Source: Polyangiaceae bacterium (GTDB lineage: Bacteria; Myxococcota_A; Polyangia; Polyangiales; Polyangiaceae). Taken from it: a DNA stretch of 64,000 nt. A model generated the notes under the pieces. The model was not told the DNA's origin. It made no database searches and saw only the letters and a list, made by a program, of their open reading frames with translations. Where the stretch lies: NCBI GenBank assembly GCA_009780955.1, contig WQZB01000004.1, forward strand, positions 52,546 to 116,545, written 5' to 3'. How positions within the stretch are numbered: the stretch's first letter is position 1; the number at the start of each line of letters is the position of its first letter. The translations under genes and the position numbers were made by a program. Shown here one piece after another: positions 8,206 to 18,273 of this stretch.

Positions 8206-10497
8206 CTAGGCACGTTTCAAGAATTTGACAAGCACCTTCTTCTCACCCCACCCAGGGAAAAACGCGACGACCGCTGGCTCGCTCGCATGAACGACATTCA
8301 GCACTTCGCCGCGCCCGAACTTCGGGTGCAGCACGTTCGTGCCGCGAGCAGGCGACTCGACGTCATCGTATGGCTGGGAAGCTTCGGCATCGATCTCGAT
8401 GTAGCGGTCGCCCGGATCATGCGCATCGTGCACAGCAGGCGCCGCCGCCTTTGGCGCACGGGTCCAATCGCGAACAAAATCATGATTGATACTGCGATCG
8501 ATCCATCGTCCTCCTTCGCGCAGCCCACGCGCGGCCGGCGTTTCGTGTTGCTCGATGCAGTGGGCCGGAAAATCACCAAGAAAGCGGCTTGGCACTTCGA
8601 GACGCGTCGTGCCGAAGATTTGCCGCGCTTTCGCGTGGGTTACAACGAGATGCTCGCGAGCACGCGTCACGGCAACGTAAGCAAGGCGCCTTTCTTCATC
8701 CATTTCCTCGTGGCCTAGCGGCTCCTGACGGCGGTAAGGGAAAATGCTTTCTTCCATTCCTGTTAACAGGACAAGCCTATATTCAAGGCCTTTGGCGCTG
8801 TGCACGGTCATGAGCGTTACCTTGGAGGCTTCGCTCATGGAATCGGTGTCGCTTTGCAGCGTGACGCGCTCGAGAAATCCTTCCAGAGTTGGCTCTTCGC
8901 CGCGCGCTTCGGCCTCGACTGCGTAGTCGTGCATCGAGCCTTCGAGCTCGGCGAGGTTTTCGAGCCTTGCGTCGGCTTCGGCGGTGTTCTCGTCTTTGAG
9001 CGCAGATCGATAGCCGCTTTTCTCAAGCACCATGCGAAGCACTTCCGCGGGCGCCAGGCCCGTGCTCTCTGCGATAAGGCCGTTGATTAGCTCGCGGAAT
9101 TGTCCGAGGCGCTTCCTCGGCGCCGTGCCGACAGAAAGACCCTCGAGATGCTCGAGATTTGCGAGAGCCTCGAAGATTGATGCATGACGCATCGATGCAA
9201 CCGCTGCGATGCGCTCGACGGTCGTAGCTCCAATGCCGCGCGCCGGCGTGTTGATGATGCGCATCATGTCGACATCGCTTTTCGGATTCACGAGCACTCG
9301 CAAATAAGCAATTATATCTTTGACTTCCGCGCGCTCGTAGAACTTCGCACCGCCAATGATTTGATAAGGAATGTTGACCGAGCGCAGCGCCTCTTCGAGA
9401 ACACGCGACTGGGCGTGCACGCGATAGAAAACGGCAATCTCGCGCCGGGCAATACCGGCGTCGGCTGCATCGCGGATGGCGCGCACCACGCACGCCGCTT
9501 CGTCGCGCTCGTCGGCCGCTGCAATGACGCGAATGGGCGAGCCGTCGACGTTGCTCGTCCAGAGCTCTTTCGGCTCGCGCGTCCGCGATGGCGCGATCAC
9601 CGCGAGCGCCGAGGCGACGATGCGTTTCGTCGAGCGGTAGTTCTGTTCGAGCTTGATGACTTTCGCATCCGGGTAGTCGCGTCGAAAGCCGCGAATGTTG
9701 CGCACGTCGGCGCCACGCCACCGGTAAATACTTTGGTCGTCGTCGCCTACCACGCACAAGTTTCGCGTGGTGCTCGTGAGCCGTTTCAAAAGCCGATATT
9801 GAATTGCGTTGGTGTCTTGAAATTCGTCGACGAGAACAAAATCGAATTTGCTTTCAAGCGCTTCTTTCGCGCGCAATGCGTCGGTAGAATCGCCACCATC
9901 GGCGCTGGCCTCGAGAATGCGCACCACGCCCACGATGAGATCTTCGAAATCGAACGCGTTGGCTGCTTGCAGCGCAAGCTCGTAGCGCGCATAGGCGTCT
10001 TTGAACGGCTTGTCCCTCTCTTTATCGAGGCTTGGATCGTGCGGCCCACGTCCCTCTTGCTTCAATTTGTGGATGCGAGCGAGCACTTGCTTGGGCGGAT
10101 AACTCCGGTCGTCCAACCCGAGATCACGCAAGGCGCGCGTGATGACAGCTTTTTGATCGCTCGAATCGTAAATGACAAAGTTTTTGCTTCGACTCGTCGC
10201 TTCTGGATACAGCCGGAGAAATTTCGCGCATGTTGCGTGGAAAGTGCCAACCCACAAATCGCGCGCCACACTGCCGAGCATTTCCTCGAGACGCGCGCGC
10301 ATTTCGCCGGCGGCCTTGTTCGTGAAGGTGACCGCGAGGATCCGCCAAGGCATCACACCTTCGTTCGCAACGAGGTTTGCGATTCGATACGTAATGACGC
10401 GCGTTTTCCCACTGCCAGCGCCTGCGAACACAAGCAACGGACCATGAACGTAGGCAACTGCCTCGGCTTGCGGTGGATTGAGCTCGGACTGCGCCAT
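8206..10497 (-). CDS. pcrA: UvrD/PcrA-type superfamily 1 DNA helicase
   Basis: A 763-residue SF1A 3'-5' helicase. Motifs: Q-motif LNPPQAEAV, Walker A FAGAGSGKTRVITYR, motif Ia VTFTNKAAGEM, Walker B/DEXX VDEFQDTNAIQY, motif III GDDDQSIYRWRGAD, motif V VTLMTVHSAKGLEY and motif VI RRLAYVAVTRARE. The C-terminal PKFGRGEVLNV...VKFLKRA is the Tudor-like module that binds RNA polymerase in PcrA/UvrD. The ATG at 10497 gives a normal N-terminus; an ATG at 10521 is also possible and has a nearer G-rich stretch. It ends 11 bases from the convergent RES toxin gene. Confidence 0.95.
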   Translation of the reverse strand: MAQSELNPPQAEAVAYVHGPLLVFAGAGSGKTRVITYRIANLVANEGVMPWRILAVTFTNKAAGEMRARLEEMLGSVARDLWVGTFHATCAKFLRLYPEATSRSKNFVIYDSSDQKAVITRALRDLGLDDRSYPPKQVLARIHKLKQEGRGPHDPSLDKERDKPFKDAYARYELALQAANAFDFEDLIVGVVRILEASADGGDSTDALRAKEALESKFDFVLVDEFQDTNAIQYRLLKRLTSTTRNLCVVGDDDQSIYRWRGADVRNIRGFRRDYPDAKVIKLEQNYRSTKRIVASALAVIAPSRTREPKELWTSNVDGSPIRVIAAADERDEAACVVRAIRDAADAGIARREIAVFYRVHAQSRVLEEALRSVNIPYQIIGGAKFYERAEVKDIIAYLRVLVNPKSDVDMMRIINTPARGIGATTVERIAAVASMRHASIFEALANLEHLEGLSVGTAPRKRLGQFRELINGLIAESTGLAPAEVLRMVLEKSGYRSALKDENTAEADARLENLAELEGSMHDYAVEAEARGEEPTLEGFLERVTLQSDTDSMSEASKVTLMTVHSAKGLEYRLVLLTGMEESIFPYRRQEPLGHEEMDEERRLAYVAVTRAREHLVVTHAKARQIFGTTRLEVPSRFLGDFPAHCIEQHETPAARGLREGGRWIDRSINHDFVRDWTRAPKAAAPAVHDAHDPGDRYIEIDAEASQPYDDVESPARGTNVLHPKFGRGEVLNVVHASEPAVVAFFPGWGEKKVLVKFLKRA

Positions 10498-10619
10498 TGA
10501 CACGTCGTTTAGCCCTCCCATCCCGCGATCGCCAGCCTCGCCCTCGCCAGCTTTGGTCTCGCAAGCTGACCGCGCGTGACCACGCCACATGCCAAGAAAC
10601 TTCGGCTATAGTCGGCGAC

Positions 10620-11270
10620 GTGCCCGGAACTAACGAACAGAACCACGACGAATCCGATCCAATCAGCTCGGCAAGCGCCGGCGAGCGTGACGAGCGCGAC
10701 GAATACGACGAATGCGATGACGAAGCCGAAACCGAATCGGCGAAGGTGCCCGACGAACTTGTCGAGGCCAGAGCCGAAGCCGCCCGCATGAAAGATCAGT
10801 GGATGCGCTCGGCCGCCGACTTCGACAATTTCCGCAAACGCGCGCGACGCGAAATCGATGACGCGCGAAAAGGCGGCCGCGAAGATCTTCTCAAAGACGT
10901 CTTGCCCGTTTTCGACAACCTCGAACGAGCCATTCAGAGCGCGCAGCACGCAACCGACGTGCAAGCCGTTACCGACGGCCTCAACTTGATCGTCCGCCAG
11001 CTCACCGACACACTTGGGCGAATCGGAATCACAAGGGTACAATCGGTTGGCCAACCTTTCGATCCTGCTGTGCACGATGCCATTCAGCTGATCGAATCGG
11101 GCGATCACCCCGAAGGAACCGTGGTCGCCGAAGTTCGATCCGGCTACCTTCAGGGCGACAAGCTCGTTCGTGCAGCCATGGTGGTCGTTTCCAAAGCGCC
11201 ATCGAAAAGCAGCGAAGTCAGCGATGATCGCGACGACGTGGATTCGGAATCATCCGATTCGGCACACTGA
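10620..11270 (+). CDS. grpE: Nucleotide exchange factor GrpE
   Basis: A 216-residue protein with the GrpE pattern: an acidic low-complexity N-terminus, a long coiled coil ending in RSAADFDNFRKRARREIDDA, LPVFDNLERAIQSA, and the beta-domain GQPFDPAVHDAI...GTVVAEVRSGYLQGDKLVRAAMVVVSK. It releases ADP from DnaK in the heat-shock chaperone cycle. The frame is open further upstream, but GTG at 10620 is the first start giving a family-like N-terminus. No dnaK or dnaJ lies next to it here. The C-terminus has an extra acidic Ser/Asp tail. Confidence 0.93.
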   Translation: MPGTNEQNHDESDPISSASAGERDERDEYDECDDEAETESAKVPDELVEARAEAARMKDQWMRSAADFDNFRKRARREIDDARKGGREDLLKDVLPVFDNLERAIQSAQHATDVQAVTDGLNLIVRQLTDTLGRIGITRVQSVGQPFDPAVHDAIQLIESGDHPEGTVVAEVRSGYLQGDKLVRAAMVVVSKAPSKSSEVSDDRDDVDSESSDSAH

Positions 11271-11275
11271 GCAAC

Positions 11276-12556
<1,281 letters not shown>

Positions 12557-12691
12557 CCGCTCGGCTCGAGACCCCGCGGACAGAGAAAGCGCGACGAGTT
12601 GCGTGCAGCATCATGTCGTATTGACGGGCACGTCATTCGGATCGAATTCATTACGCGCGCACACGCGCCCGGTAGACCGGTGGAGGAGACA

Positions 12692-13195
12692 ATGAAGGTC
12701 GACGACGTGATGACACGTGAGGTGAAGCCTTGCCATCCGGACGAGAGTCTTGCGCGAGCGGCTCAACTCATGTGGGACAACGATTGCGGCTGCGTCCCTG
12801 TTGTCGACGATGAAGAACGCGTGATTGGCATCGTCACCGATCGTGACGTGTGCATGGCTGCACTGCTGAACGGCCGTCCGCTACACGAGCTGCTCGTCGC
12901 TCAAGCCATGGCGCACAAGCCCGTGCGCGTCAGCCCCGACGACAACATCAGCGAAGCAGAAGAACTCATGCGACATGCACGCGTCAGGCGCCTGCCGGTC
13001 GTCGACACCAAAGGCCAGCTCGTCGGCATTCTCTCGCTTGGCGATCTGGCCATTGCCGCAAAGAAAGAACGCTGGCTTCTCGCGGGTTCGCGCTTGCGCG
13101 AACTTGCCGAGACCCTTGCGCAGATTTCAAAGCCTTGGGGTACCCCGCAAGAGGCCTCGCGCAACGGCCATCACGATGAATTCCGCATGAGGTAA
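12692..13195 (+). CDS. Tandem CBS-domain protein
   Basis: A 167-residue protein formed by two CBS motifs: VDDVMTREVKPCHPDESLA with CVPVVDDEERVIGIVTDRDV, then VAQAMAHKPVRVSPDDNIS with RLPVVDTKGQLVGILSLGDL. Such Bateman modules bind adenosyl ligands (AMP, ATP, SAM) and act as energy sensors. The ATG at 12692 follows GGAGGAG, the clearest ribosome-binding site nearby, so the longer open frame from 12599 is not used. No effector domain is fused, so the partner is unknown. Confidence 0.9.
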   Translation: MKVDDVMTREVKPCHPDESLARAAQLMWDNDCGCVPVVDDEERVIGIVTDRDVCMAALLNGRPLHELLVAQAMAHKPVRVSPDDNISEAEELMRHARVRRLPVVDTKGQLVGILSLGDLAIAAKKERWLLAGSRLRELAETLAQISKPWGTPQEASRNGHHDEFRMR

Positions 13196-13226
13196 CGGCG
13201 CCAACTTGCAGCATACTTGGCGCTGC

Positions 13227-14060
13227 ATGGCTCCCCAAAGCGCCAATCGACATGATGCGAGTCTCGTTGCATGCGTGCTTGCCATCGGCGGGCTCGATCC
13301 AGGTGGAGGAGCGGGCATCCTCGCCGATGCCCGTGCCATCGCCCGCGCCGGCGGCTTTGCGTGCGCCGCGTGCTCGCTTCTGACCGTGCAATCGACCTCC
13401 GGTATGCAAAGCGCAAAGGCTGTATCGGAGGCAGAACTCATCGCCGCGTGCACAGAAGTACTGAAGCACCAAAGCGTGCGAGCCATCAAGATCGGGGCGC
13501 TTGGAAGCCACGAAAACGCGCATGCGGTGGGTAACTTTATCGCGGCCTATCCAACAATCCCCGTCGTTGTCGACACCGTCATGATGCCAACGCGCGGGCG
13601 CGGTCGTTTGCTCGACGAGCGCGGCGTCTCCGTGATGCGCGAGACGCTCATGCCACGCGCAACGCTCATAACCGTAAACGTGCCAGAGGCCGAGGTGCTG
13701 AGTGGGCGGCGCGTCACGTGCCTCGACGAGGGACACGAGGCGGCGAAGGTGCTGCTCGCGCGCGGAGCGCGAGCTGTACTCCTCAAAGGAGGACATCTCC
13801 CCGGCGACCAAGCGGTCGACATCTTCGTCACCCAAAGCCATGCGATCGAGCTATCGGCACCAAGGCTTGCCGTGCCCGCGACCCACGGCGGAGGCTGCGT
13901 GCTCGCGTCACTCATCGCCGGTTATCTCGCCGTGCATGCCACCACAGACACCGAACCGAGTGCAGTCGAACGCGCCGTGCAGTGGGCAAAAAAAGTGCAT
14001 CATACAGCAATCGCCGAAGCTTCGAGCGTTGGCGGCGATCTCCGCGTGCTACTTGCCTAG
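13227..14060 (+). CDS. thiD: Hydroxymethylpyrimidine/phosphomethylpyrimidine kinase (ThiD-like)
   Basis: A ribokinase-fold protein of about 277 residues. It opens ACVLAIGGLDPGGGAGILAD, the ThiD substrate loop, and has VQSTSGMQSA and IKIGALGSHENAHAV (ThiD: KIGMLG). The metal/phosphate region is VVVDTVMMPTRGRGRLLDE, followed by TVNVPEAEVLSG and VLLKGGHLPG. The usual anion-hole GTGCT motif reads THGGGCVLAS. The role is two-step phosphorylation of HMP for thiamine synthesis. An ATG at 13206 is also in frame. The gene is convergent with the YciO-like gene across a hairpin array. Confidence 0.9.
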   Translation: MAPQSANRHDASLVACVLAIGGLDPGGGAGILADARAIARAGGFACAACSLLTVQSTSGMQSAKAVSEAELIAACTEVLKHQSVRAIKIGALGSHENAHAVGNFIAAYPTIPVVVDTVMMPTRGRGRLLDERGVSVMRETLMPRATLITVNVPEAEVLSGRRVTCLDEGHEAAKVLLARGARAVLLKGGHLPGDQAVDIFVTQSHAIELSAPRLAVPATHGGGCVLASLIAGYLAVHATTDTEPSAVERAVQWAKKVHHTAIAEASSVGGDLRVLLA

Positions 14061-14066
14061 AACGGT

Positions 14067-14182
14067 GGGCAGACACGGGGGTCTGCCCCTACAACCAACA
14101 AAACGCATATCCGTAGGGGCGTATGGCCTACGCCCCTACACGCAAACGCATATTCGTAGGGGCGGCCCACCGTGGCCGCCCC
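14067..14182. repeat. Hairpin array of the GTAGGGGC repeat family, between convergent genes
   Basis: Three inverted repeats lie in tandem: GGGCAGAC/GTCTGCCC (14067-14088), GTAGGGGCG/CGCCCCTAC (14113-14139) and GGGGCGGCC/GGCCGCCCC (14159-14182). Linkers carry the word AACGCATAT(C/T)C. The same hairpin type and linker recur at 15902-15976 and 60972-61109. It fills the gap between the thiD and YciO-like stop codons and could act as a bidirectional terminator, though no U-tract is present. Confidence 0.8.
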
Positions 14183-14195
14183 ATGGAGACACGCC

Positions 14196-14870
14196 CTAAT
14201 CCGCCCAGTTTTCTTTGAGCTCCCTCATCGACTGCTGCATGCCGCGCAGCGATCGCGGTGCGTCATCGGTCAACGACTCGACGGGGCCAGCACCCTCACG
14301 CACGACGACCGGGGGTTGCACGGTGAGATCGACCACTGTGGTTGGAACGACTCCGCCTACCCCTGCGTCGATGACGAGACCAAGGCCATGGAAGTCGGCG
14401 TCGATTTCGGATGGATCGACGTGCGGTTCGGCGCCTGATCGCTGCGCCGTCGTCGAGATTACGGGGCGACCGAGCTCGCGCGCGACAGCGCGAATGACTT
14501 CGTGGTTGGGGATGCGAATGCCAACAGCCTTGCGCTTGGTTTGAACGAGCCGCGGCACTTCGCGTGTTGCCTGAAGGATGAAGCAGTAGGGACCTGGCAG
14601 AAAGCGGCGCAAGACGCGGTAAGTTTGGTTGTCGACAATGGCATACTTGGCGATTTCCGACAGGTCGGGACAAATGAAGGCGAGCTGCTGCGAACGGTTC
14701 ATGCCCTTGATCTGGTAAAGGCGATCGAGTGCTTTCTTGTTCGCGATGTCACAACCAAGGCCGTACATCGTGTCGGTTGGGTAACCAATGACCTCGCCGG
14801 CCAAAAGCGCTTCAACGGCGCGGCGTATCTTGCGAGGCTCAGGGTGCTGGGCATTGATGGGCAGAAGCAT
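14196..14870 (-). CDS. Sua5/YciO/YrdC-family protein (L-threonylcarbamoyladenylate synthase type)
   Basis: A 224-residue YrdC-fold protein with KIRRAVEALLAGEVIGYPTD then TMYGLGCDIANKKALDRLY, the KRxx-equivalent QIKGMNRSQQLAFIC, LPGPYCFILQ, and VGIRIPNHEVIRAVARELG followed by PVISTTAQRSG. The spacing resembles the YciO branch rather than TsaC, so a role in the t6A tRNA modification (threonylcarbamoyl-AMP formation) is likely but YciO proteins are not always the main enzyme. It is 81 bases from the divergent prepilin peptidase gene. Confidence 0.85.
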   Translation of the reverse strand: MLLPINAQHPEPRKIRRAVEALLAGEVIGYPTDTMYGLGCDIANKKALDRLYQIKGMNRSQQLAFICPDLSEIAKYAIVDNQTYRVLRRFLPGPYCFILQATREVPRLVQTKRKAVGIRIPNHEVIRAVARELGRPVISTTAQRSGAEPHVDPSEIDADFHGLGLVIDAGVGGVVPTTVVDLTVQPPVVVREGAGPVESLTDDAPRSLRGMQQSMRELKENWAD

Positions 14871-14951
14871 GAGACAACGTCAGGGCAAATAGGGATCTTG
14901 CAACTTACCAGGCTTTAGTGTTCGTGTTGGTGTTCGTTTGGATCGGCCGAC

Positions 14952-15905
14952 ATGACACTGACGGACTTGCTCGCATTTGTGCCTGGCTGGTTCTTGTACA
15001 CCGCGGTCATTGCGTTTGGGCTCATCTGGGGCAGTTTCCTCAACGTAGTCATCTACCGCGTCCCGCGCAGCATGAGCATCGTGCGCCCGGCATCGCATTG
15101 CCCGAGTTGCGGCAAGCCCATCTCTGGTTACGACAACATCCCCGTTCTGTCTTACGTCGTGCTCCGCGGCAGAGCGCGCTGTTGCGGCGCGAAAATCAGC
15201 CCGCGCTATCCGCTGATCGAGCTCATTGGCGGCGCGCTCTCGTGCGCGATCTGGACCGTGATCATTCTGCGCTTGCCTGAATCTGTATCGGTAGCGCGAG
15301 CCATGGCAATTTACGGCGCCAACTTCGCGCTTTGCCTTGGGCTCGTGGCCGCGGCATTCATAGATGCAGAATACATGTTTTTACCCGATTCGATCACGAT
15401 CTCGGGAATCGTCCTTGGTATCGCCACATCCCATCTGCGCGACATGCCCACGAGCGCGTCGATCACAGGCACAATCGTCGGTTTCCTCGCCGTGTGGCTT
15501 CCATTCATTTTCCTCTACAAAAAGCTCTTGGGGCGCACAGGCATGGGGCTTGGCGACGCCAAACTTATCGCTCTTGCGGGCGCGTGGTTCGACTGGCAAG
15601 GCGCACTTTTCGTGATTTTTGCTGGCGCAATGCAAGCCGCTGCCTACGCACTCATGCTCCACGTCTTCGGCGTTGAAACCAAGCTTCCTCCTGCCGTGCT
15701 CGAAGACATCGAGGCGCTCAAGAAAGCCGCTGCCGAAGGTGATGAAGAAGCACAGCGCGAGCTCCAAGAAGATCCGCTGACCGAGGAAGGGGAAAACGCA
15801 CCCAACCGCACGCGGATCCCTTTCGGGCCATTTCTGATTCTTGCGTGCCTGGAGCTTCTGTTCGCCGGCGACTGGATTGCGAACCGATTCGGCATTTGGT
15901 TGTAG
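14952..15905 (+). CDS. pilD: Prepilin peptidase / leader peptidase (PilD-like, A24 aspartic protease)
   Basis: A 317-residue polytopic protein. The N-terminus FGLIWGSFLNVVIYRVPR matches the family, followed by a zinc-binding-like loop CPSCGKPISGYDNIPVLS. The two catalytic Asp are in FIDAEYMFLPD and GMGLGDAKLIALAG. The second Cys pair is an adjacent CC (RARCCGAKI) instead of the usual CxxC. A charged cytoplasmic insert of about 45 residues precedes the last membrane helix. It cleaves type IV pilin or type II secretion pseudopilin leaders and may N-methylate them. Its TAG stop is the TAG of the first GTAGGGGC hairpin. Confidence 0.92.
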   Translation: MTLTDLLAFVPGWFLYTAVIAFGLIWGSFLNVVIYRVPRSMSIVRPASHCPSCGKPISGYDNIPVLSYVVLRGRARCCGAKISPRYPLIELIGGALSCAIWTVIILRLPESVSVARAMAIYGANFALCLGLVAAAFIDAEYMFLPDSITISGIVLGIATSHLRDMPTSASITGTIVGFLAVWLPFIFLYKKLLGRTGMGLGDAKLIALAGAWFDWQGALFVIFAGAMQAAAYALMLHVFGVETKLPPAVLEDIEALKKAAAEGDEEAQRELQEDPLTEEGENAPNRTRIPFGPFLILACLELLFAGDWIANRFGIWL

Positions 15906-15976
15906 GGGCATATGGCCATACGCCCCTACGAATATGCGTTTTGCGGCTGTAGGGGCGCGATTCATCGCGCCCCTAC
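15902..15976. repeat. Two GTAGGGGC hairpins between pilD and gltA
   Basis: Hairpin one spans 15902-15929 (GTAGGGGC...GCCCCTAC around a near-palindromic ATATGGCCATA-like centre) and hairpin two spans 15949-15976 (GTAGGGGCGCGA / TCGCGCCCCTAC). They are separated by GAATATGCGTTTTGCGGCT, and another AATATGCGTTTT follows. It is the same family as at 14067 and 60972 and again sits between convergent genes. Confidence 0.85.
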
Positions 15977-15995
15977 GCCTCTACAAATATGCGTT

Positions 15996-17291
15996 TTACT
16001 TCTTCTTGCGGTTTTCCATGGGAACGTACGGGCGCTCGGGTAGACCCGTATAGATTTGACGCGGGCGCCCAATCTTCGTGGTTTTGTCTTCCATCATTTC
16101 CTTCCACTGGGCGATCCAGCCTGGGAGGCGTCCAATGGCAAAGAGCGCCGTGAACATGTTCGTTGGGAAACCGAGAGCGCGGTAGATGATGCCCGAGTAA
16201 AAGTCGACATTCGGGTACAGCCGGCGCTCGGCGAAATAGCTGTCTCGAAGAGCGGTTTCCTCGAGCTCTTTGGCGATATCGAGGGCCGGATCTTTCACTC
16301 CGAGCTTCACGAGGATCTTGTCGGCGGTTTCTTTAATGATCTTCGCGCGGGGGTCGAAGTTTTTGTAAACGCGGTGACCAAAGCCCATGAGACGGAAGGT
16401 CGAATTCTTGTCTTTCGCCGCCTCGACGAACTTCTTGACGTTGCCTCCATCGGCTTGAATGGCTTCGAGCATCTCGATGACTTCCTGGTTTGCGCCGCCA
16501 TGCAGCGGCCCCCAGAGCGCGAGAATACCCGCAGCAATCGCCGCGAAAAGATTCGTTCGCGAGCTGCCCACGAGGCGCACCGTCGACGTGGAGCAGTTCT
16601 GCTCGTGGTCGGCGTGAAGAATGAAGAGAAGGTTTAGGGCCGCCTCAATTTCGGGATCGATGTGGTACGGCTCCAAAGGAACCGAGAACATCATATTGAG
16701 GAAATTACCGCAGTATTTCAGACTGTTCAGCGGATAAACGAAGGGCTGCCCGATGGACTTCTTATAGGCATACGCCGAAATCGTGCGCACCTTCGAGATG
16801 AGGCGAGCAAAGGTGATGTCCGTTGCCTCTTTGTCGTCTAGGTCGTGCAGTTCCGGATAATACGTGGAAAGCGAGCAGACCATTGCCGAAAGAACGGCCA
16901 TGGGATGCGCGGTCGACGGAAAGCCGTCGAAGAAATGTTTCATATCTTCGTGGATGAGACAGTGATTCGCGAGAAGATGCGAAAAGTGATCGAGCTCGGG
17001 CTGCGTTGGAAGCTCACCATAAATGAGGAGATAAGCCGTTTCAACGAACGTTGATTTTTCCGCAAGCTGCTCGATTGGAATTCCGCGATAACGAAGAATG
17101 CCTTTCTCGCCATCGAGGAAAGTGATGGCGCTTTTGGTTGATGCGGTGTTCATGAACGCCGGGTCGAGTGTGACCAACCCGGTCTTCGCCCGCATGTTCG
17201 AGATGTCGATGGCTCGTTCGTTCTCGGTCCCGATAACAACGGGCGCCTCGTACAACGAATCTTTCAGTTTGATATCGACCTTTTCCGTCAT
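15996..17291 (-). CDS. gltA: Citrate synthase
   Basis: A 431-residue type II-length citrate synthase. Active-site features: FILHADHEQNCSTSTVRLVG (first His), GPLHGGANQEVIEML (His of the catalytic centre), GFGHRVYKNFDPRA (oxaloacetate-binding His/Arg) and NVDFYSGIIYRALGFPTNMF (catalytic Asp). The N-terminus VDIKLKDSLYEAPVVIGTEN is family-like. The ATG at 17291 follows AGGAGG at good spacing. It condenses oxaloacetate and acetyl-CoA at the entry of the TCA cycle. It is convergent with pilD. Confidence 0.96.
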   Translation of the reverse strand: MTEKVDIKLKDSLYEAPVVIGTENERAIDISNMRAKTGLVTLDPAFMNTASTKSAITFLDGEKGILRYRGIPIEQLAEKSTFVETAYLLIYGELPTQPELDHFSHLLANHCLIHEDMKHFFDGFPSTAHPMAVLSAMVCSLSTYYPELHDLDDKEATDITFARLISKVRTISAYAYKKSIGQPFVYPLNSLKYCGNFLNMMFSVPLEPYHIDPEIEAALNLLFILHADHEQNCSTSTVRLVGSSRTNLFAAIAAGILALWGPLHGGANQEVIEMLEAIQADGGNVKKFVEAAKDKNSTFRLMGFGHRVYKNFDPRAKIIKETADKILVKLGVKDPALDIAKELEETALRDSYFAERRLYPNVDFYSGIIYRALGFPTNMFTALFAIGRLPGWIAQWKEMMEDKTTKIGRPRQIYTGLPERPYVPMENRKKK

Positions 17292-17377
17292 CGAGGTGGC
17301 CTCCTATGAGAGACGCAATACTAGCGAGAAGTTCTACACGCCGTCACGCAGGAAAATGAACCTGCCGAACTGTACTT

Positions 17378-17500
17378 GACCGCTTTCAAGTTGACGCGAG
17401 TTCAAGGCGGCGGCGAGGAGCGGACCGGAACAGCCTCTTCTGGCTTTGAGGACCGCACCGCAGCCGCCAACGATGAAATCGCGTCAAATCGAAAGCGGTC
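17378..17500. mobile_element. MITE-like element, copy 1 (about 123 bp)
   Basis: Bounded by imperfect inverted repeats of about 23 bp: the left end starts GACCGCTTTCAAGTTGACGC and the right end is GCGTCAAATCGAAAGCGGTC read toward the edge. The interior is GC-rich with no protein-like frame. Close copies lie at 24408-24579 and 29708-29826. The G of the right end completes the TAG stop of the DEDDh exonuclease gene (17500-17502). No direct target-site duplication is obvious. The transposase would have to be supplied in trans. Confidence 0.75.
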
Positions 17501-18273
17501 TACGATCTCCACGTTCGGCGGGCAGCCGCTTGCGCCTGCGCAAGCCGCCGCTGCTCTTGAACGAGCGCCCCGTAAGCGCGAGGAACGCGCGGATCACGCC
17601 CGAGCGCAAACATGACCCTGAGAGCGGCTTCCGCGTCGTCTTCGGCTCGGTGTGCGTTCTCGATGACGATGCCAAGGCGGGTTGCCACATCGCTCAAGGC
17701 GCGGGATTTTTCGCTGGATTGGATATCGCGCGCCCAAATGAGCGGATCGAGCCATTCGACGTCGTGGGCAAGGGCGCCGATGCTCGACGTGTCGATCTGC
17801 GCGCGCGAAAATTCGCTCATCATGAAAGCCCGGTCGAACGGCGCGTTGTATGCAGCGGGAATGGTGCCCTTCAGCGCCTCGGCGATTTCGATTGCCACCT
17901 CTTCGAACCGCGGGCAACGATCGACCATTTCGGTGGTGATGTGGTGAATTGCCGAGACTTCCGCCGGAATTGGGATGCCTGGGTTTATGAGCCAATTGTT
18001 CCTGCGAAGGACCACACCGCCGCGCCCCACCACGATGCCAACCTCGACAACGCGATCGACCAGCGCGTCGCGACCCGTTGTTTCGACGTCGAGCAGGGCG
18101 ATGTCGATTTCCTGCCATGGCGTCTCGGGTGCGATCGAAATAACGAGGCCACGCACATGCGTTTTGATGAGGTGTGCAATGCCGGGGTAGTGGCGCCCCG
18201 TTGGAAAGCACCCGCAGCCATCGTTGTCCGATCGCGCCGAACGCGTGACGGCCCTTCCCTCGCCTTCTGTCAC
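17500..18273 (-). CDS. DEDDh-family 3'-5' exonuclease (DnaQ/PolC epsilon-like)
   Basis: A 257-residue protein with the three exonuclease motifs: ExoI IALLDVETTGRDALVDRVVE, ExoII PAAYNAPFDRAFM and ExoIII HRAEDDAEAALRVMF, plus the linking HHITTEMV. This is the proofreading-type exonuclease fold acting on single-stranded 3' ends; whether it serves DNA polymerase or RNA turnover is unknown. The GTG start at 18273 overlaps the stop of the upstream thioredoxin-like gene (GTGA), so it is translationally coupled. The stop codon coincides with the edge of MITE copy 1. Confidence 0.88.
   Translation of the reverse strand: MTEGEGRAVTRSARSDNDGCGCFPTGRHYPGIAHLIKTHVRGLVISIAPETPWQEIDIALLDVETTGRDALVDRVVEVGIVVGRGGVVLRRNNWLINPGIPIPAEVSAIHHITTEMVDRCPRFEEVAIEIAEALKGTIPAAYNAPFDRAFMMSEFSRAQIDTSSIGALAHDVEWLDPLIWARDIQSSEKSRALSDVATRLGIVIENAHRAEDDAEAALRVMFALGRDPRVPRAYGALVQEQRRLAQAQAAARRTWRS

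Noticed and set aside
9184..10500. Plus-strand 438-codon frame across the helicase gene
   Set aside because: Antisense shadow of UvrD/PcrA, a common artefact at high GC.
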